Shown: positions 12,628 through 25,333, numbered from the stretch's first letter. The stretch is 64,000 nucleotides of DNA from Desmodesmus armatus (GCA_007449985.2 VIIQ02000145.1:62001-126000); one strand, 5' to 3'. Translations and numbers: made by a program. The notes: a model not told the origin generated them from the sequence alone.

Positions 12628-12665
12628 GCCGACACTCCGGAGTGTCCGACGGTCGGACACTCGAC
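12628..12665. promoter_or_regulatory. Overlapping palindromes upstream of the ankyrin gene
   Basis: Two perfect palindromes overlap about 125-155 bp upstream of the start codon: GACACTCCGGAGTGTC (12631-12646) and AGTGTCCGAC with its complement around one G (12641-12661). They share the half-site GTGTCCGA. The position and the repeated half-sites suggest a dimeric factor-binding site. This is inference only. Confidence 0.35.
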
Positions 12666-12785
12666 CTCGGACTGCAGCTGTGACGTATCCCATGACGAAC
12701 CGCCCCATCAACACTCGGAAAAGCACCTTGGTTTCGAAATCGTTCCCTTTTTTTGCACCATTAGCAGAACCATCTCGTACTCACA

Positions 12786-14216
12786 ATGGCTTTGGGCCCA
12801 GGGCATCAAGCTTCTGCTGGCGCAGAAGAGCAGGCAGGGGTGATTCTTGACCCCAAGCTCAAGGTGGTTCTGATCACGGTAAGCATGCATGTCAACATCT
12901 ATGCACATTTCTGTCCTAAATGAGGTCTGTGTATACAGCAACCAGCTGCTTGTCAAGTGGCTTGCCCAGCAGTGCTCAAAACTTGCGGTTGTGCTGTTGT
13001 GCATGCAGGGGCTGTTCTTTGTAGGGGCTGTGATCAGCGACACCATCTACTATGCTAAGGTCGTGGTGCCCAAATTGCGTAAGTCCTTCCAACACAGGCA
13101 TTGGCAATAGACTTGGTGGCTACCACCAGCTGCTCCACAAGACTGTTCAGCCGCTCACACTGTGAGGTCAACTTAATTCAAAAAAATTGCCTTTCCGCAG
13201 TCACCCTTTGCTGTTGCGCAAGTTGCAGCCATCCTCAGGCAAAGTGGCACAATGCTAGACTGTTTGGCAGTCATCGTGCTTGGCGTGTTTGAAGCCGTCA
13301 GCAGCCAATGCACCAGCTTTGTCAAATTGAAGGACGTCAGAGTGAACCTTGCATATCAAGTTGGTACCATCTACCATACCGTCAGCTCCGTAGAGGTGGT
13401 GGGTGTAACCAATAGTCCCTCTTTTGCTGCTGCTGCCGTGCTGCAGGCAAGAAGCTGGCAGCAGCTGTGAAGAGGCGGGAGCATGCTGAGTTCAATGCGA
13501 TCGTGCAGTCAGGCGGCAGCAGTATCCTGCAGGATCAGGTCGCAGCCGGCATGCCAGCGCTGCACCTTGCGATAGTGATTGGTGACTGTGATGGGGTGTC
13601 TGCACTGCTGCAGGCAGGTGCAGCCGTGCATGTCAGCGATGCGCATGGCCTGACTGCAATCAGCTATGCCGTATGGATGAACGACAGGCGCATGCTGCAT
13701 GTGTTGATGCAGCGCTGGCAGGACACTGCCATGCAGAACAGCTTGATCACCAGCCCTCACCAGCTGCAGCACCTGCAGGACTTGCAGCTGGCAGGGTGGC
13801 CAGTTGTGGTTGGGTCTGTGCCTGTGCCTGGCAGCCAGCCTGAGAGTGAGGAGCAGGAGGGGGATGAGGGGCAGGGGGTCGACTCAGCAGAGCTTCCAGC
13901 ATACTTGAGCATCCACCAGGGCGATGCTGACTATGTGGTGGTGACGGAGGTCACAGCAGAGGCCCTCAGCTGGAAGCAGTCACGCGGCATTGCAGCAGCA
14001 GCTCTCGTTGTCCGTATGCGCAACGTACGCCGTATGCTGCTGCCCTTTGGCTTGGCGGTTGCTACCTACTTTGCCCTTGTTCACAGTGGTTGGCCCAACG
14101 TGGGGCCCAGTTCAGTTGACCTGAACTGCATGACGACAGTTATCAAGGAGCAGCTTTCTTTGATTATCTACACTATCTACGTCCGTGTTTACTACGCGCT
14201 TTTTGGGGATGTATAG
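12786..14216 (+). CDS. Ankyrin-repeat membrane protein
   Basis: Three exons, 12786-12878, 13009-13078 and 13447-14216, join in phase (GT-AG borders) to a 310-residue protein. The ATG sits in a favourable CACAATGGC context, with two palindromes upstream and a TGTAA motif just after the stop (14221-14225), typical of Chlamydomonas-type polyadenylation. The protein has a hydrophobic N-terminal segment (VVLITGLFFVGAVISDTIYY), a basic stretch, two ankyrin-like repeats (MPALHLAIVIGDCDGVSALL, then an HGLTAISYAVWMNDRRMLHVL-type unit), an acidic linker (SEEQEGDEGQG), and a second hydrophobic segment (LPFGLAVATYFALV) near the C-terminus. It is probably a membrane-anchored scaffold; the compartment cannot be told. 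No catalytic domain is visible. The frame is intact. Confidence 0.75.
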
Positions 14217-16005
14217 TCCATGTAAAAGATCATCAAGTGCCGCTTGAACGACTGTTCACTGAACATCTGAACATGGCATGCAGAGTTGGTCACCTGCACC
14301 TCGATGTGATCAGCACACCCTTGCATGTGCCTCACCAAGGGCCATTGTCACTTGGCGCAGCTGCCCATTGATGTTTTGGGGCTGAAGCAGCAAGCACAGC
14401 AAGATCAGGGCCGCCCCGGGCGGCTCAGGCTGAGCAGTTGTGTGGGCCACACAACTGCTGGCCAACCGTTGGCTAGTAGCGTACCCCCCATACCATGTGA
14501 GATATACGCCAGCTTCTTCCATGTCAACTTCCGCTCAGCCGCTGAAGGTGACTGTCCAGCTCAGTGTGATCCAAAAACACCCTGAAATCAAATTATGTAA
14601 TGCAGCTTGCAGTCCACCTGAGGTGTGCAATACTGCAAGTGCCAGCGAAAGGGTTGCAGCGCAGCCACAGGCGATCCATTCAACACAGTTCTGGCCCAAC
14701 ATGCGCTGTAACCTGACATCAGTACAGGATGATGCATGTACTGGACCGGCGGCGGCAGCAATCAGTCATTGCATGCATTTGCCTGGTTGATGCATGCCTA
14801 GCAGCAGGAAAGAAGGCAGACTTTGCCTCCAACTTTGGTTGAGTTGTTCAACACTGCCAGCTGCATAAGAACTTCTGAGATCTGACATGTGCGGAAGCCT
14901 TCCGTGCCTTGAAGGCACGGTCAATATGCAGGGGAAGTTACACGTGGTCGCTTTCACCGCTTGGCGATACTATCCTCACAGTATACGTTAAGAAACGTGG
15001 CCTCTAGACACTTGACGTGTGTAGACTAGACTTGATTTGTCTGGAGGAGACCTCCAGCCTGAAGGTCATCTCTACTGCCTGAGCATATACATGTGGCTGC
15101 ATACCCAGCGTACACGGCTGCAGAGCAAGACCATCAAGTAGGATGTCAAAAAAGATCGCTCCTCTCCCAGAAAAACCGACATTGCAACTGCCACACACAC
15201 CAGGAATACCACCACTATGGGCATCCAAAGCTTATGCATGCCTGCATCACCCAACTTGCAGAGCCACGGACATCAAACATGCGAGCACCAACACAATGCC
15301 ATTGCTGACCTTACACACACAGAATCACAACCCTGTTCCCCGCAGGGTCGAGCGTTCCAACCAGTTCAGCAGTGCGTAGTGACTTGAGGGCAGCCACACA
15401 TGACACCCAGGTTCAGCCCAGCATGTGGCACACTGCAGTGCAGCCTGCTATTTAGCACAGCTGTGCAAGCTCCTTATGACACAGTTGGTAAAAGGGCCAG
15501 GCATATACTGATGCCCTGGTTTGGCCCAGTCATGATCAATACCAGTCATAGTATGTGCAGTTGCCTTGTAAAACCCGGTCCGTCCCAGTTGCTGAAATCT
15601 GTACTGCAACACTAGGTTCACCTGCTTGGACTCATGGTGAGGCAGCATGAGTCCGCAGGTGCGACCAATACCAGCCTGCAACAGTGACAGCATGACAAAA
15701 ACTCCCCAGCCCTTTATCAAGACCCATGTACCATTGTACAGTCACTCAAAAGAAACACCAGCAATCTGTGCTGACCAAGTGTGATTTTAAAGCTGTAAAT
15801 GCGCTGACACAAAGGAATCCAGATATGTAGTTCTGTACCGACCCTCTCAGACACCACAACCCAACATAACACCGACTGTGCCGCATGCTACACCAGTCTC
15901 TGCAATCTACAGCTTCAGCCTTGACTCCAGGACCAGACAGAGCCTCAACAGTTGGAGGACGCTCGTTTCTTGCGCCGTCTGCCCTTCGCTCACGCACAAG
16001 AGGCT
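14217..16005. other. Intergenic region
   Basis: No supported gene. It holds the 3' flank of the ankyrin gene, a perfect 9-bp inverted repeat (CCGTGCCTT, G, AAGGCACGG) near 14903-14921, and the 3' flank of gene B. Short ORFs on both strands show no domains. Confidence 0.5.
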
Positions 16006-19000
16006 TCAGGACTTGACCGTGCTTGCCCACGCCTCACCATCACGCAGGCGCCTCCTCTTGTTGCTAGCCCACACCCCAATCGCCTGCAGCATACATCAAG
16101 AGGCACATTCAGCACACGTGTGGTGAAGCACTATCCAAAACCAAAAGCAAAGCAAGCTTCAGAACCTACTCCCGGTGCTGTGGTAATACGTGCTGGACCA
16201 ACGCACCCAGCAGCTGTTGCTGTGCTGAGTGCTGTTTTGACTGCCATGACTTTGCAGTCACACTCCCCGAGGCCACAGATTGTCCCTACCTGCAGTGACT
16301 CCCGCGCAGACCGCACACGTGCACCCCAGCTGTCATACCGTTCCTCAAGCTGTGACAGCGTCTCTTGCAGGTGTATGGGGAGATCCTGCGTCACCAGCAC
16401 ATGTGCCTGCACCGGCACGAAACACAAGCAAGCGTCATCAGGAGCAGCTGGTGATTGATTGAGTCAGAACCGCAGTTTGTCAAAATCACCGCATTACTGC
16501 ACGCTCATACTGATACTGCTGGCACTAACAACCTGCCCCAGCACAAGGCAGCAAGCACAGCTCCCGATGGCGATAAGGTGAAAGACAATACCATGCAGCT
16601 GCTTAGCCCCACAGCACCCACCTGAGCCCAGGCATGGCTGCTCTTCTCAAGCAAGGCAAAGGCACCGCACAGCGCATCCTCGCCCTGCTGCTGGTCCCCT
16701 GCCGCCAGCTCTGCCCGCACTTGAGCACACACCGCCTTCTGCAGGGGCAGCCACAGCGACCAGTAGGGAGTTTTGCCAGCCGGCAGGTGGGGGCAGATGG
16801 CCTCTGTCAGTGCTGCCAGGCTGTGCAGCTGCTGCATGGGCCACAGACTGGTGAAGTGCTCAGCTCCGTCATCGTCACAGTACTTAGGCAGCAGGAAGTC
16901 GACCAGCACCAGGCGTACTGGCTGCACAAGGGAAGCGTCAGCAGGGCTCTGCAGCACCTGAGCAGCCACACACAGAGACGGCAGGAAATCCGTCTCGACA
17001 GTCAGCATCTTGGGTGGGAAGCCCGGAGTGTGGTGTGTATGGTGAAGAAGGAAAGCATATTGCGCACATAAACAGCAGCTGTACAAGCCCTGCCTGCATC
17101 GGCATATGGACATCACCGAGTGAAGCTCACTGCCATGGCAAGCTACTTGACTGAGGGGACTGCTTGGCTGCGTTTCAGGGGGCCTGCAATTTGGGAACGC
17201 ACCTGTTCAAACATCATTGCCACATTGGCCAGGTGGGCTCCATCCTGTCCAGGGTACATGCACACCAGCTTCCAGCTGACTGCAATCAGCAGCTCCTGCA
17301 TAAAAATATCATGTGCATATGAGACAGTGTGCGGCGGCTGTGGTGCTTGGCATGTCACTGCTGTGCGCAGCACACTCACAACACCATGCATGCTGGGCGC
17401 TGCATGTGCACTGACACTGCTGAGGCTTTTTTCCCTGTATATAGTCACCTGTCACCAGTTCAGCCCCGATAATAGATGCCCCGCATCCTCTCGCTGCTTC
17501 CCCGCCCTTCATGCTGCAGACTCACCATATTTGCATGCGTAGACTGCTTGGAAGGCGCGCCAACTGCCAGCAGCTCAAACATGGCAATGAGCAGCAGCAT
17601 TGCTGCAGGCACGTCCTCCTTCAGCAGCCCAGGGTGCGACTCCTGCAGGAACTGTGCTGACGCCTGGGACAGGCTCCTGAAGGCGACTTGTGCTGAGCCT
17701 GCTGGCCTCCTGCATGTCAGGCGCATCAGGCCCTCAGCAACAGACCCAAAGGCATCCTCCCTGCGACCAAACACAGAGACAGAAGGGCAGAACACAACAG
17801 CAAGGATGGTTGAGTGGTGGAAAAAGTATGAGTGGTGGCAAAAGTATGAGAGTATGTTAAATCGGTGTAGCCCTCGCCAACAACCACAGTGCAGGACACT
17901 CCGTTGCAAGGGATCGCTGAAGCACACTAGATGCACTGAGAATGGCACCCACTTCATGCCTGCATCAACACCCCCCATACTGCTCACCAGCACAGCCCCT
18001 TGTTGCTGCCCAGCACATCCTGCAGCACATCCAGCACCTTGTCATGCACCACTTGACCGAGAGGGCGGGTCAAGGCACTGACCAGCCTATCAGTCCACGC
18101 TGGTGTCCAGTCAAGGGCTGGTGCAGCGCCCTTCACGCCTGTGCAGCCCACGCGCATGCACTCCAGGCCCTGTAGGTACACATACTGCACACAGCAGGAA
18201 GCATGCGTAACTTACCCTGAGGGTATGCTCAGCACAGACATAGGTAACAAGCCAGGTGCTCCAGCACACACTGTTTAGTGGACTCTTGAGAGCTGTGGAA
18301 GCTACAGGACTGCATTGGAGCACATGCAGAAGTGTGAAACTGGCTGAGGCATGCAGATAAAACTGGCGCATGCCTCGCACGGAGGGGTGTGCTCAGACAC
18401 AAACACTCCAGAAAAAGTCGACAACTGCCAGCTCGCTACTTGGGTCATGCGCAACGTGACGCGCAAGCTGGTGACATCTGGCATGTTCTTCATACACCAG
18501 ATGCTGCAGCACAAATGATCAGTTGTGTATTGAAAACTCACATCAGGTGCTGCCTTGGCTCCAGCTGCACTGTCTAGGGGCCCGATGGGCATGTGAGCTG
18601 TCAAGAACCGCCTGATGAAGGCGTATGCTTCTTGGGTCAATTGCTGCAGCTGGCGGTCCTCCCGCTCACTGAGCTTCTCCTTGCTCTTGATGGCCCTGAT
18701 GGCAAACTCTCCACGAAGGAACTCCTTTGCCTCTGTGCTGAACTCTGCGGGCGTGACAATCAGAAGTGCACTTGTGTCGGTGGTGACACCGCAACTACCA
18801 CCAGCGCACCAACTTGTGGACAGTATTCAGTACTTGTAATGCTGGGACTGCTTGCAGTGTCAAGTCAGTTGCCCCACGTGTGCTTTTTGATGATGCTTAC
18901 CTGTGACGTTCTTACTCCTGCCGTTTTGTCCTGCTGCTTCTGCCGCTGCATTGCGCCATTTTTGGGCCTTATGCAGATCCAACTGCTCCAGAGGGTTCTT

Positions 19001-19042
19001 GAGACTCGGAATACTGGAAGTCAGAGCTTCAAACAGGCTTCT
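16006..19042 (-). CDS. Unknown eight-exon gene, copy B of a duplicated pair (5' end missing)
   Basis: Exons 19042-18901, 18744-18542, 18184-17988, 17760-17526, 17295-17203, 16957-16622, 16406-16290 and 16083-16006 have sizes 142, 203, 197, 235, 93, 336, 117 and 78 nt. They join in phase to 466 codons plus TGA. Each exon aligns with one of copy A (3733-7122), differing only by whole codons, while the introns are diverged. By eye about half the residues agree. The last exon is basic (NKRRRLRDGEAWASTVKS). The 336-nt exon has PAGKTPYWSLWLP, and the 93-nt exon has AVSWKLVCMYPGQDG. The family is not recognised; there is no signal peptide or membrane helix in the part seen. As in copy A the 5' exon is missing, and the structured-RNA island begins about 350 bp upstream. 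Confidence 0.7.
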
Positions 19043-19391
19043 CTGCACTCAGTCAACATGCAGCGCAGCATCTTTGTTATCAGCATGTCCTCACAACAGC
19101 AGACATGTCTGTACAGTACATGACTCTGCAGTTTCATTGAGGGTCATGCCAGTCAGGGCCTCCTACCTTCTTCACTGCAGTGTAGCCAGGCATGATGTCG
19201 GAGGCTATGTGATGGATTTGCACCAATGTGGAAGTCGCTGCTGACACAGTTTACAAGTGTACTGCTGCTGGGCGGGACGTGGTGGAGCACTGTTCACAAG
19301 CTGCTGAATCATATATTTAGCAATTATTTGGTACACTTCAGTACCAAAAACAACAGATAGGGGCAGGGCAGCGCGATGACAATTTGTGTGA

Positions 19392-20147
19392 CAACCGTTG
19401 GCCGTTTGTTTCTTTTGCAGCTCGCCAGCCTACAAGTCTGTTTTGACTTTCATTTTTTTTGTATCAATGCATCTTGCACCCGGAGCTATTCAAAAGGCTC
19501 CGAAGAAGGGCAAATGGCTTGCCACAACCCACCAGGTAATGCTGTGGGTGTGGCTTCCGCTCTGCTCGGGCACTTCAGGGGCCAAACCGGAAACGACACG
19601 GGTGTGTGAAGTCCTTTGCGGACTCGTTAGAGGGGCCATTGGCCTCTCTAAAGCACTTTCAAGGCACAGCTGACCTTTGAGTCTGCACTTGGAACAGTAG
19701 GCATGAGAGGCCACCTCCTCTACTGTTCAACCGTCGTTACTCGTCCAAGATAAGGGCGATACGGTGTTCCCCCTGTTGGAGTCACAGGCCAGCAGCTGCT
19801 GTCACAGACAGTAGTCGCATACCCACGCCAAGGTGCGGGCGTTGACCCCTTGGCATGTGAGGTAGGCCTGGGACACCACCACATTGTCCTTGTGGCAGTG
19901 TGAAGTGCTTGAGCGGGGTGCTGGGCTGTGTGGTAACACATGGCCCACCCTTCTTTTTGGGCGGGTATGGTTACCTCAAAGACACATGCTGTCTTTGGGT
20001 GCTGGTCCGAATCCAGCAACGCCCAGTGTCTGTGTTTGGCAACAGCTGCAGGGTGTCTTACTCCGTGAATGTACAAGCAGCAGGGCGTGTGTACAGTTGC
20101 AAGCTTGGCTGGGTCCTGCATTCGGTAACTGTCAAGCTTGCACTGTG
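19392..20147 (+). ncRNA. Putative structured RNA, copy B
   Basis: Second copy of the island at 7454-8211. The stem CCAGGG/CCCTGG of copy A is CCAAGG/CCTTGG here (19828-19833 with 19848-19853), a compensated G-C to A-U change with the same 14-nt loop. The long hairpin at about 19630-19655 carries a G-U in place of a G-C, and the 12-bp stem near 19794-19820 carries two G-U and one mismatch. The 10-bp hairpin with the GTAA tetraloop (19923-19946) and about 35 nt before it are identical in both copies. On the minus strand these G-U changes would be C-A mismatches, so the RNA should be read from the plus strand, opposite to gene B. A GGTCCGAATCC segment resembles a pol III B box. Confidence 0.6.
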
Positions 20148-23100
20148 AGTTCAGTGGATTTTTGAAAGCAGCATCACCTGGCAGCATGCCATAAAATTCA
20201 ACGACTGTATGTGTCATCAGCTGTTCTTTTGTTTTTGGAAGTTCCTGAAAGATTCCAACGCTGCAGCCAGAGTGGGGTAGCAGGGCACAGTAAACGCCTA
20301 CTGCTGTTGTCAGCGGTGTTGATATTGATGGCATCGCTTCGCTGCAACTTCATGTAATATGTTGCATCCTCTCAGGCACCAATCACAACTGCTGCACACA
20401 GGCTTCAGCTCCAGGTGATGGATAAGTCAGTTGGCCCTATTGAACCTGTGCACACAACCACAAGGACAGCATAACCCATTCTGATAATTGTCGCAAAAGC
20501 ACGCCGGACCCAATGACACGTTTGTGTCACAAACCCCTTGACACATAATTCCATCTGACATGTGCCAGAACCCCGTGGCTGCAGCAGCAGCCAGATCTGC
20601 AGTGCCGCACCAGACGCCTGGCACCCCGCACACTACATCACCTTTGCTGCTGTGGGAGTCACTGTGTAAGCATAAATAAGCCCAGCGCTGCTCGCACAAA
20701 ACAACTCTACAGCGTGCCAGCGGCAGCTGCAGGCAACACAACACTTTGCTACAGCCTCCCTTGACCCCACCGCGAGAAAACATAACACATACATTGCACA
20801 CCTCTTGTTGCACCTGCAGCTGCTGCCTGTCTGCCCATAAGGTGTCCCACACCTTCACCGTACAGAACCAAACAGCATGGTGGGGTGCACTGCTGCAAGA
20901 TGCCATGAGAGGCGACACAGCTGCCACAATCATGACGTCCACACTCCCACTGCTGCAGCTGCCTGCTGGCCACTCAGCATGAGATGTCCTGCAGGTAGCA
21001 CTGCTGCTGCTTGGCTCAGCGTCGCTGCATTCTACTTCGTTGAACACCTGCACAGAATAGGACAGCAGCGGCATCAATACACTATGTCACCGTGTCACAA
21101 GAACAACCACAATTTCCAACACAACGGACATATAACTGCTTGCAAGCAACTGCAAGCTACTGTCCTACTCCATGCGAGCGGTTGACCTGTTACCCGCATC
21201 TGCATTCCCAGCACATAGGGTCAGCAAGGCACAGCACGCAAGTTGAACAGAGGAAAAAAGTTGAGCGCGATGTATGAAGCATCAGTTGGCCGATGGCCAA
21301 GCACAAATGCAGCAAGCAGAGTAAGAGCAAGCATGGGCTGCAGGCTGGAGAGAACCATTCCAACTCAGCCTGAGTGCAGCCGCTGCATGAAGCAGTGCTG
21401 CAGGTTGAAGCCAGGGGTCTGGATCAACAAGGCAACTGGGATTGCATCAGTCACATTGCCACGCCACTGCTGCCTGCACCCAAAAAAGGTACCTACCAGT
21501 GGCGGCATGTGCTGCCGGCTGGCTGCTGTCGTAGCTCCTGCCAGCAACATCTGCGCTTGCATCAGCAAGCAGTATGCTTGTAGAAGTGCATGTGTCCCTG
21601 CTGGTCTGCCTTTGCTGAGCTCCCAGCTTGCACTGCTGCTGTAACATGACAGCTGTGCTGCTGCTGTACATACTGCACTGCAGCAGTGGGGCTCACGCCA
21701 ATGGAGTTTGTCTCTTGCGCTGCTCGTTAGGCGTATGTGCTGACCTGACCAGCCTCGCTCTCAGGTAACATACAACCATGCTGCTGCCTGCTGTTGCTGG
21801 TGTGTAGACACAGGGAGTGTGTGCGAGGGGTTCATGCACCTGCAGACGTAGCAAGCATCTGACAGTCAAAAAAGCCGCCGTGCAATAGCTGAGGAAGCCT
21901 GCATACCCCTTGTGACAGCGGACGGTTACAAGTACTTGCACGAGAAACGTCTGCTGCTGGCTGCTGGAGCTGATTCTAGATAAATAATGCTGGTATGGTG
22001 TCAGGCGCACATTGGCGGGTCATGCTCAAAAGCATGTTCTGCCATAACAGCAGTGCTGAGTCCAGCATGACTTACTTTCTGCGAAGTAGTTTGACATACT
22101 CAGTGCAAGAGTTGCACTCACCTAAGGCTGTTTGAGCGCCTGTCAGCCACCACCCAATAGCCATACTTGCCCAGCCTGAATCATCCTGGAGGCAGCACAG
22201 GAGGTACACAACAGCACGAAGCCAGCTGGTCACCTAATGAAGTGAGGACATTGCCGTGCAGCACCGTTGACCAAACTGTCTCTGGTCTTCGCAAAACGAG
22301 TTGGCTAACCACATGTCAGTGTTGCACGGCAGGGGTGACGTTGCGATGCATGATGAACTGGCACCTCACTCAGGCTAGAACAGCAAGCACTGCTGCATCC
22401 CGCACTGCTTCCAGCCTGTCAGGGGCTGTCAGGAGCTGCCAGTCCTTTCCGCCCTACTATACAGGCAGCCCCTCACCTTGCAACACACTGCAATGGCGGT
22501 CGTTGCTGCTGTTGCTGGCTTCCCAGCCCATCAGTCAAACCTGCGCCATGATGTGGTGTGACGGCCACCATGCTGTGCCCATCCACTGGCTGGCGTGAGG
22601 CAATGGTGCTGCATGCCTCAAGGACAGGAGCGCCAGCCTGAGCCGAACATGCTGAAGAACTGCCTGTAAAGCAGTCACCAGACAGGTGACCCACATGAAG
22701 CGCAGCACGACAGATAGGCAGCAAGCAGAGCAGTCAAAACAGTTGAAGCGGGATGAGTAAAAAACGACTTTGACTACCCTACAACTACCATGTACCCTGC
22801 AACATTCGGGTCAGTAAGCCTTGGGTTGATGACTGCTTGATGGGGTGATTCATGCCACCATGGTGAGAGAGGACTCGCATGGTGATGATCTAGTTGATGT
22901 AGCATGCTGACAGCAGCACTGGCTGCTGCTCTTACCGCATGAAGCCTTACTGTAAACTGCACAGCAGTACAGCTGCAGGTGCAGAGACTGCTGCATGCGC
23001 AGGACACACATGAGACATTATCAAAGACAGCCAGCACTCCTTGCTGTCAACTGCACCACTATACATGCTGATAGCACGCACCTTCCAATCATGCCGCCAC

Positions 23101-23242
23101 GCTCTGTGAGTTGCCTGACTTCAATCGTGCTGGTGGGCCCACCCTTCACTGCACCACATGGTGCACCTGCCGCTGCAGCTGTCAGCACCGCTGCTGTTGG
23201 CGCCCATGGCTATCTGGCAGGAGTGGCAGCAGGAGCAGCATG
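20148..23242. other. Unassigned region between copy B and the OPR gene
   Basis: Homology to the flank of copy A fades out over 20148-20330. A 216-codon minus-strand ORF (20427-21077) is open but Cys- and Ser-rich with no recognised domain, and may contain an exon. Nothing else is supported. The 3' flank of the OPR-RAP gene occupies the right end. Confidence 0.4.
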
Positions 23243-25129
23243 CTAGTGCTGCACGGCATGCAGCTTAGCAAGCAGGTACTGCTGCTGCTGCCCTGCGCTG
23301 CGCAGCACCTCCCACTCCCAGTGTGGTATGGCGATAACTGCATACCCGCGTGCTGCCAGTGCTCTGTTCCTGGCCTGCGTTGTGCCCGCCAAGGTGCGCC
23401 CAGGCTGCGCAAAGTGCTGGGGGCCGTCTACTTCGATTGCCACCCTGACCCCTGAAGCTGTCACAGCGACAATGTCCACCAGACATGCCTTGTCGGCTGT
23501 GGGCTGCTCTGACTGCGGCTGCTGCTGCCAGGTGTTAGGCGGCAGCTGCAGCACTGCAGCACACACCGACTGCTGAAGGCGGGACGACTGCAACTTGGCT
23601 GTTGCAACCATTGACTGCTCCCAGCTGGCCCCACACTGCTCTAGCTGCTGCTGGGTCAGCACACTTGACAGGCCCTGACCAGGTGCGGGCAGCTGACTGT
23701 CCAGCAGCCACAAGTGCACTTGGTGCAACTGATAAACACCCTCAGCACCAGCAGCGCTGAACACCTGGCTGACAGCAGCTGCAAGCTGCAGCACATGCGA
23801 CACATACTGCTGCATGTCCAGTACTGCTGCTGCCCAGCACAGGTTGCACAGCTCCTGTGAATTCAAGCTGCCTGCACCCTCACCCTGCAACAGCTTGACT
23901 GCCAGCTGCAGCAGTGCCCCAGGCAGCAGCTGGCCCCTGTACCCCAGCTGACCACACGCCCAGGCCATGTTGGCCAGGTGCTGTGCCTGAGCTGTGGTCA
24001 GAAGCTGCTGCAGCTGCTGAGCGTCCTGCTGCAAGGGCTGCAGCAGCTGCAGTGGCAGATACTGCATTTTTCCGCAAGCCCACAGCAAGTTTGACACATC
24101 TTGGGCGTTCATACGAGGAAGCAGCTTGCCCATGGCAGCGCAAATCAGGTGCAGCTGCTGTGGCGGCACCTGCTGGCCCATGGTGGCCACAGCCCACAGG
24201 CTGTTGGACAGCTCCTGTGGTTTGGCTGCTAGAAGCACAGCTACCAATCTTCCCAACAGCAGGTGCAGCTGCTGTGGCGGCACCTGCTGCCCCATGGTGG
24301 CCACGGCCCACAGGGTGTTGGACACCTCCTGTGGCTTGAGGGCTGGCAGCACAGCTACCAATCTTCCCAACAGCAGGTGCAGCTGCGGTGACGGCACCTG
24401 CTGCCCCATGGTCGCCACAGCCCACAGGGTGTTGGACACTGCCTGTGGCGCAGCATCCACAAGCACTGCTTCAAGCCTTGCCAACAGCTGCTGCAGCTCG
24501 GCTGCCGTCAGCTGCATCTGCAAGGTCGCAGCAGCCCACAGCACATTGGACAGTGCCTGTGGGTCAGCCTGCTGCAGTATTCTGGCCTGCAGGAACAGCG
24601 GCAGCAGCAGCTTGGCTGTATCTAGACAGCACAGCTTGCTGCTGGCGTGAATGATGTTGGCGAGCTGCCTTGCCACACACTGCTGCTGTAGCCGCACCGC
24701 TAGCTGATGCAGCACTGACAGCAGCTGCTGCACCACTGCTGGCTGCTGCTGCAGAGGCACACCCTGTCTGCACAGCCTGGCAGCATGGGTATATGCTGCA
24801 CTGAGGTTCACGTGTGTGAAGTCAGCTGCGTGCTGTTGCACCAGTAGCAGCAGCTGTTCTGGGCTGCGGGTAGCCTTAATGGCCTCTGTGCGCTCCTTAG
24901 ATGCTGCTAGCCAAGCAGCGTGACCCTCGTACCGCTTGCTGTCACTGCCGCTGCTGGGCTTGCCGCCCCTGCCACCACCCCTGCCACCCCGTCCCTCTCT
25001 GCCACCCCCTCTGCTGCTCCTGCCCCCTCTGCCCCCCCTGCCTCCCCTGCCTGCTGCCCTGCTTCCTGCAACCTGCCCTGATGAGCTCACAGGTGAGGTG
25101 CTATGAAATGCACTGCCATCACTGTCTGG

Positions 25130-25175
<46 letters not shown>

Positions 25176-25333
25176 GCCTGGGCTATGATGACCGCTGCCC
25201 TACTGCTAGTGCTGGTGGTAGTGTGACTGAGTGCTGGTGGGGCGTTGAGTAAAGGTACGATGCCGATGTGATTGGACGCAGGTGTGTTTATGCGCGGACA
25301 AGGACCCCAGGCTGCCCTCCTGCAGGCTAGCAT
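23243..25333 (-). CDS. OPR protein with C-terminal RAP domain (organelle RNA factor)
   Basis: An intronless ORF of 696 codons, starting at 25333. An in-frame ATG 32 codons upstream exists, but the duplicated 5' end at 8484 begins at the equivalent of this Met (MLAC..WGPCPR). Order: Ser/Thr-rich N-terminus that could be an organelle targeting peptide, poly-Ser encoded by a CTG tract, a Gly/Arg-rich RGG-like stretch, then helical repeats of 37-38 residues with the OPR-type core SNTLWAVATMG, and a RAP domain at the end (VDIVAVTASGVRVAIEVDGP, then RNRALAARGYAVIAIPHWEW). In Chlamydomonas such proteins bind single organelle transcripts and control their stability, splicing or translation. Three consecutive repeats are almost identical in DNA, a sign of recent internal amplification. 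The target RNA and the organelle cannot be told. Confidence 0.9.
25131..25173. repeat. CTG/CAG tract coding poly-Ser
   Basis: About 14 CTG units, read as AGC codons in the OPR-RAP gene on the minus strand. They form the poly-Ser run after the presumed targeting peptide. Confidence 0.9.

Noticed and set aside
19720..20334. 204-codon minus-strand ORF across RNA island B
   Set aside because: The matching region of copy A has 1- and 8-nt indels and different frames; the conservation pattern is that of stems, not codons.
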